A DNA stretch of 64,000 nt from Candidatus Tayloriibacteriota bacterium (GCA_016215405.1 JACRJQ010000005.1:1-64000), one strand, 5' to 3'. Positions 34,197 through 41,865 are shown, numbered from the stretch's first letter. Made by a program: numbers and translations. The notes: generated from the letters alone by a model not told the origin.

Positions 34197-34366
34197 TCTT
34201 ACGGTTCGTTTCGACGGATGTCGCGGTTGGCTCGCGCTATCTTCATGGAACCGATCAGACTGCAAGAGCGATAAGGATATCTCCCGGCCAACGAGAGTGC
34301 TCCTACTACGCGGCCGCGATTCGAAGCGTTTAACGTCTCCCGCTCGCTTCTCTCCGACCGGTTCCG
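34161..34366 (-). ncRNA. putative small structured RNA 2 (unidentified)
   Basis: About 206 nt bounded by an extended -10 box (TGATATACT, minus strand, box at 34373-34378) and a strong terminator. No ORF or Shine-Dalgarno was seen. I compared it by eye with 6S, SRP and tmRNA signatures and with the T-box motif (expected for an aminoacyl-tRNA synthetase leader) and found no match. It may be an independent regulatory RNA. Confidence 0.45.
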
Positions 34367-34381
34367 CCGATAAGTATATCA

Positions 34382-34421
34382 GAAAAGAAAACCGCCGCGC
34401 TCCTTGAAGGAGACGCGGCGG
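34382..34421 (-). terminator. terminator of putative small RNA 1
   Basis: Minus strand: CCGCCGCG/CGCGGCGG closed by an inner CTCCTT-type stem, then TTTTCTTTTC. A second GC hairpin (34431-34460) stands just before it. Confidence 0.8.
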
Positions 34422-34628
34422 AAAGGGATGGGCGGCCTGGTTGAGAGTCAGGCCGCCCGCTCCTGCCGTAAGCGAGATTCGTGCGGAACACCAGACGGTT
34501 GCGAAGGCGAATGCACGAGCCCGGGCGGTAGCGAGGCGCCGGTTCGAGGCTACCACGACCCCGATTAACCAGACATGCGATGGTCTTTGAGAAACGCCCC
34601 AAGACCGCGCTACGACGAAGAGCCGACA
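34382..34628 (-). ncRNA. putative small structured RNA 1 (unidentified)
   Basis: About 247 nt from a strong promoter to a strong terminator, no convincing ORF. Local hairpins are visible, for example GGTAGC/GCTACC and GGTCTT/AAGACC. The promoter overlaps the end of tsaD. No known family was recognised. Confidence 0.5.
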
Positions 34629-34634
34629 AGAGAC

Positions 34635-34662
34635 ATACTACTTTTTATCCTCTTTTCGTCAA
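34635..34662 (-). promoter_or_regulatory. promoter of putative small RNA 1
   Basis: Minus strand: TTGACG (34657-34662), 16 bases, TAGTAT (34635-34640). The -35 lies inside the last codons of tsaD. Confidence 0.7.
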
Positions 34663-35823
34663 CTGTCGGCGACTTCCGAGGGGGAGAGACCCTGCGGCTT
34701 TGAGCTCGACGCTTGAAGGCTGGGCTTTATCCCGATTGAAGTATCCGGCGAGGGCTATCATGAGGCCGTTGTCGGTCGAGTGGTCGATCTGGGGCAAAAG
34801 GAGCGCGATAGACGATTCCGAGGCGAGCTTCTGGAGCCTCTCGCGGAGCACTCTGTTCGCTATGACGCCTCCGCCTATGACGAGCGACCTTGCCGCGAAG
34901 GCATCGATCGCCTTTCGCGTCTTCTCGACGATCACGTCCGCCACCGAATCCTCGATGTCCCTCGCGTATGCCATCTTCCTCTCGTCAGAGAGGGCTCCCT
35001 CTTTTCTTGTGGCATACAGGACGGAGGTTTTTAGACCCGAGAAAGAGAGGTCGAGGTCGTCCGAAGATATCATGGGCCTCGGAAGCGGGGTTTCGAGGGC
35101 GACGCCTCTCTCTCTCGCGATCCGAGCGAGCTCCGATATCTTTGGGCCGCCGGGATAAGGAAGCCCGAGGATCCTCGCGGTCTTGTCGAAGCATTCGCCT
35201 ATAGCGTCGTCGCGCGTCTCGCCGACGATCTCGTATGAGCCCGGCCTTTCCATGAGGACTATCTGCGTGTGTCCGCCCGAGATGAGGAGGGCGAGGGAAG
35301 GATGCTCCGGCGAGACGAGCTTATAGCTCTTGCCCGAGCCGCGGATGAGGGCGGTGAGGACATGGCCCTCCATGTGGTTGCAGGGGACGATAGGAAGCTC
35401 CCATATCGTCGCGAGGGCTCGGGCGAAATTTATGCCCACCCAGAGAGCTGGTTCGAGGCCGGGGCCCACCGTGACGCTGATGAGGTCGATATCGGGCCTT
35501 CGTATCTTCGAGACGCGCTCTTTGAACGCCGCGAGGAGCTCCGACTCTCGATCGAGGATCATTCCAATGTTCTCAAGAATGTGAGAATGTGGGGCGTCTG
35601 AAGGGAGGAGCATGCCCGCCTCGGCGAGCGTCTTTTCGAGGACCGGCACGAGGTTTCTCTGGTGCTCTCGCTTGGCGAGCGTAGGGAAGACGCCGCCATA
35701 TTCGGCGTGTATGTCTATCTGCGAGTGCACCGTGTTGCCGAGCACCTCGACTTCGGCGCCTTTAACCTCGATCAGGCTTATCGCGGTCTCGTCGCAGGAG
35801 GTTTCGATCCCGAGGATTCTCAT
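34645..35823 (-). CDS. tsaD: tRNA threonylcarbamoyladenosine synthase component TsaD
   Basis: A 392-residue ASKHA-fold protein that transfers the threonylcarbamoyl group to A37 of ANN-decoding tRNAs. Family motifs: GIETSCDETAISL at the N-terminus, the metal-binding NHMEGH near residue 160, ISGGHTQIVL, GECFDKTARILGLPYPGGP, and FSGLKTS. It is longer than the usual 340 residues because of inserts near residues 80-110. TsaB and TsaE are not in the window. Confidence 0.96.
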   Translation of the reverse strand: MRILGIETSCDETAISLIEVKGAEVEVLGNTVHSQIDIHAEYGGVFPTLAKREHQRNLVPVLEKTLAEAGMLLPSDAPHSHILENIGMILDRESELLAAFKERVSKIRRPDIDLISVTVGPGLEPALWVGINFARALATIWELPIVPCNHMEGHVLTALIRGSGKSYKLVSPEHPSLALLISGGHTQIVLMERPGSYEIVGETRDDAIGECFDKTARILGLPYPGGPKISELARIARERGVALETPLPRPMISSDDLDLSFSGLKTSVLYATRKEGALSDERKMAYARDIEDSVADVIVEKTRKAIDAFAARSLVIGGGVIANRVLRERLQKLASESSIALLLPQIDHSTDNGLMIALAGYFNRDKAQPSSVELKAAGSLPLGSRRQLTKRG

Positions 35824-36043
35824 GGAGTAGTTCTAACATAAAGGCAATAGTTGGTCACGGATCTGGGGGCCTTTCCCTGGGGGCAGGGAGTTTTTTATGG
35901 ATGGTCACGGGTCTCTTTGTGGTCAAAAGTCTTTTCTCGCCGTCGCTCGAAAAGCTTTCGACCCTGGCTCGCGGCCTCGCGAAGCGTTCGGCACCGCTCC
36001 GCCTCGCACAAGCTAAAATCCTGCCACAGGCAGGATTTTAGCT
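35824..36043 (-). repeat. second, degenerate module of the tRNA-Val copy element
   Basis: Read on the minus strand, the direct tRNA copy that ends module 1 runs into another hairpin (36007-36048, about 19 bp). A second core then follows that resembles module 1 (both contain GCGAAgCGTTCGGCA-type sequence on the plus strand, near 35981 and 36122). GGTCACGG-RTCT occurs twice (35853 and 35903). This looks like a tandem, decaying copy of the family-A unit. No ORF is present. Confidence 0.6.
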
Positions 36044-36222
36044 TGTGCGCGGTATAGGAATCTTTCCCTCGACTCGGATTCGCTCGTCAGCGAATCCGGT
36101 CTGGTCACCGCCTCGCGGCCGCGCGAAACGTTCGGCATCGCTCCGGCGTTCAAGTCCTATACGCATATCTTCAAGACATGCTACCGCGCACGTAAAAACC
36201 GGCAGTCGCCGGTTTCTTTCTG
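36044..36222 (-). repeat. tRNA-copy element downstream of tRNA-Val (family A)
   Basis: Minus-strand order: terminator-like hairpin after the tRNA; inverted acceptor copy (36182-36191); inserted hairpin (36163-36181); inverted T-arm copy (36148-36162); a core that differs from the other three and lacks GGGTACTG; then a direct 16-base copy of the tRNA 3' end at 36044-36059, identical to 36221-36236. Confidence 0.8.
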
Positions 36223-36295
36223 TGCGCGGTATAGGACTTGAACCTATGACCCTCTCAACGTCAATGAGATGCTCTACCAACTGAGCTAACCGCGC
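36223..36295 (-). tRNA. tRNA-Val (anticodon GAC)
   Basis: Minus strand: acceptor GCGCGGT/ACCGCGC, anticodon loop TTGACGT, T-loop GGTTCAAGTCC. CCA is not encoded. Followed by a two-module copy element. Confidence 0.95.
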
Positions 36296-36337
36296 TTATG
36301 TAGAGACTACTCTACACGAAAAGACGTTTTTTTCAAG

Positions 36338-36691
36338 CTACTTTTTAGGCAGCGGAGGCGCCGGCGGGGGAGCGTCCTTGGGCTTGTCGAGCACCGTCGA
36401 GAGCCTCTTGATGACGAAGTAGACGACCGCGGCGAGGATGAAGAAATTGATGAGGAGCGAGAGCGTCTTGCCGTAGGCGATAGTCGAGCCGTTTATGGTG
36501 ACGCCGAGATTCGCGAGGTCGGTAAACCGCGCGAACGCGAGGCCGATGATGGGGTTTATCACGTCGTTCACGAACGAGCCGACGAGATCGGAGGTGGCCT
36601 TGCCGAGGATGAATCCCGTCGCGAAGCCTACGACTCCCTGTGTCCTTATAAAATGTATGAATCCGGCAAGCTGTTCTTTGAGCATGTACAT
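36338..36691 (-). CDS. mscL: large-conductance mechanosensitive channel MscL
   Basis: 117 residues, two transmembrane helices. TM1 is FATGFILGKATSDLVGSFVN with the usual small-residue pore lining; the loop and TM2 (LINFFILAAVVYFVIKRL) follow, then a Pro-rich tail. It opens when membrane tension rises and releases solutes in osmotic down-shock. The start could also be two codons later. Confidence 0.94.
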   Translation of the reverse strand: MYMLKEQLAGFIHFIRTQGVVGFATGFILGKATSDLVGSFVNDVINPIIGLAFARFTDLANLGVTINGSTIAYGKTLSLLINFFILAAVVYFVIKRLSTVLDKPKDAPPPAPPLPKK

Positions 36692-36742
36692 ATATTACTA
36701 CGGATCATCGCCTATATGGGAAACATGTGATTCGGTTCGGGC

Positions 36743-36900
36743 GGGGAGATTCGACCTCTACTCGGTCAGTACCCGTTTCCCATTTTCTCGGATGGAAGTC
36801 CTCGAAAATACGGGAGAACGGCTTCGAATCTCCCACGCCGTGCCGCTGGCACGGCTCCTCTCCGCAAAATCAAAACGCGCCGATAGCGCGTTGGATTTTG
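36743..36900 (-). repeat. tRNA-copy element downstream of tRNA-Ser (family A)
   Basis: Minus-strand order: hairpin extending the acceptor (36857-36900); inserted hairpin (36835-36856); inverted T-arm copy (36821-36834); core with TTTTCGAGG and GGGTACTG (36767-36774); GACC/GGTC hairpin; direct T-arm copy (36743-36756). Here the distal copy of the acceptor part has diverged, unlike the Phe, Glu and Val elements. Confidence 0.8.
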
Positions 36901-36987
36901 CGGAGAGGGGGAGATTCGAACTCCCGAGGAGCTTGCGCCCCTGCCGGTTTTCGAAACCGGTGCATTCGACCACTCTGCCACCTCTCC
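36901..36987 (-). tRNA. tRNA-Ser (anticodon CGA)
   Basis: An 87-nt class II tRNA on the minus strand: acceptor GGAGAGG/CCTCTCC, anticodon loop TTTCGAA, long variable arm GGGGCGCAAGCTCC, discriminator G. Confidence 0.95.
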
Positions 36988-37023
36988 GTGGGAATCTCAA
37001 ATGCCCGAATATCCTATCACTTT

Positions 37024-37052
37024 TTGCCAAAATGGCAAAAAAAAGCTATATT
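37024..37052 (+). promoter_or_regulatory. promoter of tRNA-Glu
   Basis: TTGCCA, 17 bases, TATATT (37047-37052). The start point is expected a few bases before the tRNA 5' end at 37066. Confidence 0.7.
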
Positions 37053-37065
37053 TTGGCGGTTCGCC

Positions 37066-37137
37066 GGCCCTATCGTCTAATGGTTAGGACAGGAGCTTTT
37101 CAAGCTCTAAATCGGGGTTCGATTCCCCGTAGGGTCA
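37066..37137 (+). tRNA. tRNA-Glu (anticodon TTC)
   Basis: A 72-nt cloverleaf: acceptor GGCCCTA/TAGGGTC, anticodon loop TTTTCAA, T-loop GGTTCGATTCC. CCA is not encoded. It has its own promoter and is followed by a copy element. Confidence 0.95.
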
Positions 37138-37308
37138 CAACGCGGCCGCCGAGAGGCGGCTTTTGCGTTGTGACCCTAAGTAGCGCCGGGGCGCGCTACG
37201 TCGGGGAATCGAAGCCTGTTTGAGCAAACTTTCGAGCTTTCTCAAGCGATGAAAGTTTCCAAACAGGGTACTGGTCATGTAAGGACCGATATTCCCCGTA
37301 GGGTCACA
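37138..37308 (+). repeat. tRNA-copy element downstream of tRNA-Glu (family A)
   Basis: Terminator-like hairpin; inverted acceptor copy TGTGACCCTA (37169-37178); inserted hairpin (37179-37201); inverted T-arm copy (37202-37213); core with stems CCTGTTTG/CAAACAGG and AAACTTTC/GAAAGTTT, TTTCGAGC and GGGTACTG (37266-37273); GGTC/GACC hairpin; direct 18-base copy of the tRNA 3' end (37291-37308, identical to 37122-37139). The insert falls exactly at the T-arm/acceptor junction. Confidence 0.85.
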
Positions 37309-37341
37309 CCAGGTGTTTTTTCGCTTCTCCAGAATCCTCCC

Positions 37342-37374
37342 ACAAAAAACCGCCCTCTTTTTCGGAGGGCGGTT
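37342..37374 (-). terminator. terminator of the amidohydrolase-like gene
   Basis: Minus strand: ACCGCCCTC-type stem followed by a T run. Confidence 0.75.
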
Positions 37375-37388
37375 CGCAAAGAGCTGTT

Positions 37389-38162
37389 TCAGGCATCGGC
37401 TATCGTTCGCGCTATCGCGTCGACGAATACGACCCTTTTTTCGTTGTCGGATGTCTCTTCAGGCATCCGCTTTCTCAGATAGGGAGCGATCTCTATCTGT
37501 ATCGCCGCATCGAGCCCGTGATTCGATTTCGCGGCCCTCCTTACCAGGTATCCGCCGTTGTAGCAGTCGGGCGTACCGTCGGGTATCGCGGTCTCGGTCC
37601 CAGGGCAGAATACGCAGAAGCCTGCCTGCTCGAGCCTGTTTGCGATCTTTCGGTCGAAGTCGCCTCGCCGTATGGTCGTCCCGTTTCCCGTGCCGAGGAT
37701 GGCGTCATAGCCGTGGGGCTTTGAGGCGTATCTTGGCTGATCCGCGAAGCCGTGCAGATCGATGAGGACGGGCATATGACCGTATGCCGCGACCGACTCT
37801 TCTATGAGCCCGTCGATCGCGGCGTGGAATCTTTCGAACTCCTGAGCCAAGCGCGAGTCGCGAAACGGCCTCTTCCAGACGAGGCGGTCCTCGGGGTCTC
37901 GGTTCGTGTCGAGGAACCTCCTCGGGATCTGATTCCAGACCACCGCCGCGCGAGGGTCTGCCTTTCGGAATATCTCCATCGCGATCGGCATGACGCCGAG
38001 ATCCTTTTTCGTGCTTTCAGTCCGAGCCTCGTATTCATGCTCGAAGAGGCTCTCTGTAACGCCGTCGTGCTGGACCGCTATCACGCAGCGCGGCGGCGTC
38101 GGGCGCCGGACAGCGAGCATAAACTCGTCGTGGATGAATGTGCAAGGAACTGTTCTGTTCAT
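37389..38162 (-). CDS. N-formylglutamate amidohydrolase-like protein
   Basis: 257 residues. Motifs of the FGase family (PF05013) appear in order: a His in AVQHDG, an ETD-like TNRD segment, LIDLHGFADQP, YNGGYLVRR and IQIEIAPYLR. The family hydrolyses N-formylglutamate and related amides, and members are also found next to peptidoglycan or amino-acid genes. No histidine utilisation genes are nearby, so the physiological substrate is uncertain. Confidence 0.72.
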   Translation of the reverse strand: MNRTVPCTFIHDEFMLAVRRPTPPRCVIAVQHDGVTESLFEHEYEARTESTKKDLGVMPIAMEIFRKADPRAAVVWNQIPRRFLDTNRDPEDRLVWKRPFRDSRLAQEFERFHAAIDGLIEESVAAYGHMPVLIDLHGFADQPRYASKPHGYDAILGTGNGTTIRRGDFDRKIANRLEQAGFCVFCPGTETAIPDGTPDCYNGGYLVRRAAKSNHGLDAAIQIEIAPYLRKRMPEETSDNEKRVVFVDAIARTIADA

Positions 38163-38401
38163 TTTGGAACCTTTCGTTTGGTTTCGAGGCAGGCAAAACC
38201 GCCTCTACCAAGAGGCGGTTTTTTCGGATGAAAAACTCCGCCTCTTCTAGGACGCGAGAAGGGATCGGGCGAATCCTGACCAGGTGGAGATGGAGCGCGA
38301 GAGAAGCATGGCGGTATCATCGTAGCTTTGTTCCGCTCCTGAGGTCAAGCGCGAAAAAACCGGCGTACGCCGGCTTTTCGATCTCGATGACGAGTTTCGA
38401 G
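38163..38401. other. intergenic region with two hairpins
   Basis: Contains a stem at 38195-38225 (ACCGCCTCT/AGAGGCGGT, T run on the plus strand) and another at 38354-38378 (AACCGGCG/CGCCGGCTT). No ORF is convincing. The first hairpin lies in the leader of the minus-strand amidohydrolase-like gene. Confidence 0.5.
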
Positions 38402-38800
38402 CTAGACCTGGGGCGCTGCCGGATCCGCAGGGGCGGACGAGCCCTTGCCCGCTACCTTTATGGCGCCGAAAAGGACGGCTGCGAGGACGAGGTGGAGCCA
38501 GTTGTCCGCGCCGTTAGCGCCCGCTATGCCGAGGAGAGCGCCTTCGCCCGAGTTGCCGAACTGGAAGAATCCGACGAGAGCGAGGACGAGGTAGAGGAGG
38601 GAGGACGCGACCAGGGCCTTCTTCGAAGCCCCTTCGCTTTTTGCCGCCGCGAGCAGGGCCGCGCCGATCGCGAGGTGGACGATATCGTGGACGAGGTCAG
38701 CGCGGAAGAAGGAGTCCTCTCCTATGACGGGGTTCGGCACGAACCCGAGGATGCCGACGATGATAAATATGACGCCGAAGATTGCACCTAACTTTTTCAT
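38402..38800 (-). CDS. DUF4383-like membrane protein
   Basis: 132 residues with four hydrophobic segments (about 5-22, 35-55, 65-85 and 100-120). The N-terminal motif GILGFVPNP and the DLVHDIVHLAIGAALL segment are typical of DUF4383. The function is unknown. It stands alone on the minus strand. Confidence 0.75.
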   Translation of the reverse strand: MKKLGAIFGVIFIIVGILGFVPNPVIGEDSFFRADLVHDIVHLAIGAALLAAAKSEGASKKALVASSLLYLVLALVGFFQFGNSGEGALLGIAGANGADNWLHLVLAAVLFGAIKVAGKGSSAPADPAAPQV

Positions 38801-38870
38801 GCTGTTCGTATTAATAGCATCGGTTAACGAATGCCTCGCATAATCATAGTACGGATTAGCCCTAATTTAT

Positions 38871-40145
38871 GTGAATAACTCTATGAAGATGCTCAAAGGG
38901 ACGCCGTGGAAAGAGGGGGTGGAGATCGAGAGATCGCCTCTCTTGCAGGGGACGATCGAGGCCGACGCGGCTATCGTGGGCGGAGGCCTCTGCGGCGTGG
39001 TGACAGCCTATCTTTTGGCGAAGGCGGGCAAAAAGGCGGTCATCCTGGAAAAGAAAAAGGTCGGAGGCGGCGCGACCGAATACACGACGGCGTTTCTCAC
39101 TCAGGTCATAGATACCGACATAGGCGACCTGCGCGAGATGTTCGGGGACGGCAAGGCAGCTCTCGTCCTCGAATCGCATCGGAAGGCGATCGACCTTGCC
39201 GAAGGCATAGCGCGCGAGAATGGGATCGAGTGCGAGTTTAGGCGCGTCCCGAGCTTTTCCTACGCGAACGACGACATCGAGAGGGAAGGGCTTTTGGCCG
39301 AGGCCAAGGCCGCCGAAGGCATGCCTATCGATATAGAGTTTCTAGAGGACGACGCGCTCGGATTCCCGAACCGCGGATATCTGCGGGCGGACGGCCAGGC
39401 GAAATTCCACCCGCTCAAATACCTCTCGAAGGTCCTCGATGCGGCGAAGAGGCTCGGCGTCGAGGTCTATGAGGATTCGGAAGTCCTCGACATCACGGGA
39501 AAGGGTCCATACGTGGTCGAGACCGCCGAAGGATCGGTCATCGCAGGCAAGGTCATAGTCGCGAGCTACGGCCCCCTCAAAAAGAAGCTCTATTTCAAAA
39601 AGGCCTTCTACGATTCATATGTCATCGAAGCAGAGGTTCCGTCAGGCGCTTTTCCCGAAGGCATCTATGAAGACAACATGGAGCCGTATCACTATTTTCG
39701 CGTGGACCCGATGGGAGAGAAGGATCGGATCATCATCGGCGGGGAGGACCACCGCTCGGACGTGCCGGTAGACGAGCTCAAATCGTTCGCCGCCCTCATT
39801 GAATACGCCGAGGGGCTCTTTGCCGGCGTGCCCCACGGCATCGTCCGGAGGTGGAAAGGCCCCATCGTCGAGCCTGTCGACGGCTTGGCCTTCATCGGCC
39901 CGCACAAGGACCCGAATATCTACTATGCGACGGGATTCTCTGGTAACGGGATGACGTATAGCCACATCGCCGCGTCCATCATCACCGATCACATCACGGG
40001 CAAGAAGAACAAGTATGCCGAGATCTATGACGCCCATCGAAAGCCCGCTTTCAAGCATCTCATCAAAAAAGGCCGCGATTACACCGAGGAATTCATAGGC
40101 GGAGCGGTGAAGAATAGCTTAAAACAGAGGAGAAAGAAGAGTTGA
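38871..40145 (+). CDS. FAD-dependent oxidoreductase (DAO/DadA family)
   Basis: 424 residues. The FAD fold begins AAIVGGGLCGVVTAYLLAKAG at about residue 33. The substrate region is of the glycine oxidase/D-amino acid dehydrogenase type, and the closing FAD motif is YYATGFSGNGMTYSHIAA near 365. The family oxidises amines or amino acids. There is no C-terminal Rieske domain, which some relatives carry. Substrate unknown. An ATG at 38883 is an alternative start. Confidence 0.85.
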   Translation: MNNSMKMLKGTPWKEGVEIERSPLLQGTIEADAAIVGGGLCGVVTAYLLAKAGKKAVILEKKKVGGGATEYTTAFLTQVIDTDIGDLREMFGDGKAALVLESHRKAIDLAEGIARENGIECEFRRVPSFSYANDDIEREGLLAEAKAAEGMPIDIEFLEDDALGFPNRGYLRADGQAKFHPLKYLSKVLDAAKRLGVEVYEDSEVLDITGKGPYVVETAEGSVIAGKVIVASYGPLKKKLYFKKAFYDSYVIEAEVPSGAFPEGIYEDNMEPYHYFRVDPMGEKDRIIIGGEDHRSDVPVDELKSFAALIEYAEGLFAGVPHGIVRRWKGPIVEPVDGLAFIGPHKDPNIYYATGFSGNGMTYSHIAASIITDHITGKKNKYAEIYDAHRKPAFKHLIKKGRDYTEEFIGGAVKNSLKQRRKKS

Positions 40146-40176
40146 TTTTGCGCTATTGTAATAGTCTCGCTGTGGG

Positions 40177-40182
40177 TATACT
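40177..40182 (+). promoter_or_regulatory. -10 box of the methyltransferase gene
   Basis: TATACT six bases before the ATG at 40189. Confidence 0.55.
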
Positions 40183-40188
40183 GAATGT

Positions 40189-40881
40189 ATGTCTGCAGAT
40201 ATTGATCTATATGAAAAAGCAGCTGGTACCTATGATCGGCTTCAGATGCTTCGTCCTGATTATTCGAGAGCAAAGACGATATTTTTAGACCTCGCCATCA
40301 AATATCTAAAAGGGAAGAAGGATATCTCCCTTGTAGATTTTTGCTCTGGTACAGGTGCGGATACTAAGCTTATCGCCGACCACCTTGAAATCGGTAATGC
40401 GATGCTTTTGGACATAAATGAAGAATTTCTCGAGATCGCGAAGAGGTCTAATATTCAGGCTAAGGTCGTGACCAAGACTGGAGATGTGCTCAGTCATAAC
40501 TACCTACCTTCTGCCGATGCTGTCATCTCTATGTTCGCGTACCACCATGTTTCTGATGACAGAAAAGCTTTATATGTTCAGAAGGCGAAGGATGCTTTGA
40601 AACCAGGAGGAATTCTTATTCTCGGAGAGATCTATATGCCTGACAAGAAGACGACTCTTGATTACTACAAGCAGTTGTACGCTTCGATTCCTCAGAAATC
40701 AGAGGAGCTCGAAAGTTTCCTAATGCAGACGGCCAGGAGCGAGGATTTCGAGTATAAAGTTTCGAGAGTGTTTGCGGAGAATCAATTCGCCGCGGGTGGT
40801 TTTACACTCCTTGAGTCCCGGAAGGTTTGGCCAAAAGACGGTTCTGATACCGGAACCTTCATAGAGATTTGGCGAAGTTAG
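40189..40881 (+). CDS. SAM-dependent methyltransferase, probably acquired
   Basis: 230 residues of class I fold. The SAM-binding motif I is VDFCSGTGADTK near residue 49, the acidic loop is MLLDINEEFLEIA, and FAYHHVSDD and LKPGGILILGEIYMP follow. The target molecule is unknown. The gene is visibly richer in A/T and in NNA/NNT codons than its neighbours, which use NNC/NNG heavily. It has no operon partner, so recent transfer is likely. Confidence 0.82.
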   Translation: MSADIDLYEKAAGTYDRLQMLRPDYSRAKTIFLDLAIKYLKGKKDISLVDFCSGTGADTKLIADHLEIGNAMLLDINEEFLEIAKRSNIQAKVVTKTGDVLSHNYLPSADAVISMFAYHHVSDDRKALYVQKAKDALKPGGILILGEIYMPDKKTTLDYYKQLYASIPQKSEELESFLMQTARSEDFEYKVSRVFAENQFAAGGFTLLESRKVWPKDGSDTGTFIEIWRS

Positions 40882-40978
40882 CAACAATCTTTCCCGTCGA
40901 CTCGTAATATTCGCGCAAGCTATCTTCAGACATACGGATGGGTAGCTGATTACAAGCGATAGCGCGAAACTTAGAACT

Positions 40979-41221
40979 ATGAACACTAAAAAGATAGCGG
41001 CTTTTACCTCAGCCGTCACATTAGCCCTTTTCCTCGGCCTCGGAGCGACGTCGGCTTCCGCTCAGGTGGGCGATTATCCGCCAGGCACGCCAGGCACCGT
41101 CGGGGCACCTAATACCGGCGCGGGCGGGGAAGCGGTCATGAACATCGCGCTCCTCGCGTCTTCGGGGGCGATCGCTCTGGGCGGCGCGGCGTATCTTCTG
41201 CGCCAAAGGAGGGCCGCTTAG
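40979..41221 (+). CDS. small sortase-substrate-like surface protein
   Basis: 80 residues: a signal peptide ending ASAQ (about 1-29), a short Gly/Pro-rich mature part, then a cell-wall sorting signal made of PNTGAGG, a hydrophobic helix (about 55-74) and the tail RQRRAA. The sorting motif is a variant of LPXTG (APNTG). The mature exposed part would be only about 20 residues. The next gene is a sortase, so the two are probably enzyme and substrate. Confidence 0.78.
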   Translation: MNTKKIAAFTSAVTLALFLGLGATSASAQVGDYPPGTPGTVGAPNTGAGGEAVMNIALLASSGAIALGGAAYLLRQRRAA

Positions 41222-41224
41222 CGC

Positions 41225-41263
41225 GAGCAAAGCAGATGTCCATTCGGGCATCTGCTTTGCTCT
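41225..41263 (+). terminator. hairpin between sortase substrate and sortase
   Basis: A 13-14-bp inverted repeat (AGCAAAGCAGATG type) with a loop of about 10 bases and no long T run. It may reduce sortase expression relative to its substrate. The ATG at 41236 lies inside the stem, which argues for 41269 as the sortase start. Confidence 0.55.
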
Positions 41264-41268
41264 CCTCT

Positions 41269-41865
41269 ATGAAGGAGCTAAAGAGATTCTGCGCATTATG
41301 CATCACCCTTTTCGCCGTTCTTATGTTCGGTCGCACGCTCGCCATTTCTGCCTTCTATGCTCCCGAAACGGAGCTTTCCGCGGATCAGCCCCATCTGGAA
41401 GCCGCAGCCGCAGATTCGCGGTCATTGCCCGCGAGGCTCGCTATCCCGGCTTTGAGCATCGATGCCCGTGTCGAGGCCGTCGGCGCGAATCACAGAGGCG
41501 ATATGGCCTCGCCGTCTGATTACGACGACGTCGCATGGTACATGCACGGGACTATTCCCGGCGAACGCGGAAGCGCGGTGATCGCGGGACATCTCAATGA
41601 CGGCCTAGGGCTTTCAGGGGCATTCGAGCGTCTCGGTGACGTTCGGATAGGCGACGACGTCCTCGTGGAGGACGAGGAGGGCCGGACGCTTCGCTTTGTC
41701 GTCGAGAGGATAGAGACATATGGCTACAGGTCCGTGCCCCTCAGAGAGGTTTTTGAAGGTGACGGCGCGCCGCGCCTCAATCTCATAACTTGCGCAGGGC
41801 GTTGGACATGGGACGGGAGGACGTATGACGAGCGGCTCGTCGTCTATACCCGACTCGCCGACTAA
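41269..41865 (+). CDS. sortase (class E/F-like)
   Basis: 198 residues. N-terminal membrane anchor (about 5-25), then the sortase beta barrel. The catalytic histidine is in IAGHLND, the cysteine in LITCAGRW and the arginine in YDERLVVYTRL. It should cleave the PNTG-type signal and attach proteins to the cell surface or to each other. The only substrate in view is the 80-residue protein just upstream. Confidence 0.87.
   Translation: MKELKRFCALCITLFAVLMFGRTLAISAFYAPETELSADQPHLEAAAADSRSLPARLAIPALSIDARVEAVGANHRGDMASPSDYDDVAWYMHGTIPGERGSAVIAGHLNDGLGLSGAFERLGDVRIGDDVLVEDEEGRTLRFVVERIETYGYRSVPLREVFEGDGAPRLNLITCAGRWTWDGRTYDERLVVYTRLAD

Noticed and set aside
34127..34640. T-box leader of valS
   Set aside because: No T-box sequence or specifier-loop arrangement was seen, and valS has its own promoter downstream of the terminator.
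29804..37308. Simple integrative-element att sites at tRNA 3' ends
   Set aside because: Direct copies of the tRNA end fit an att duplication, but no integrase is present, the unit is under 200 bp, and each unit also carries an inverted copy of its own tRNA. A plain att model does not explain the inverted copies.
41236..41268. Upstream start of the sortase
   Set aside because: This ATG lies inside the hairpin stem, and the residues it adds do not look like a signal or cytoplasmic tail.
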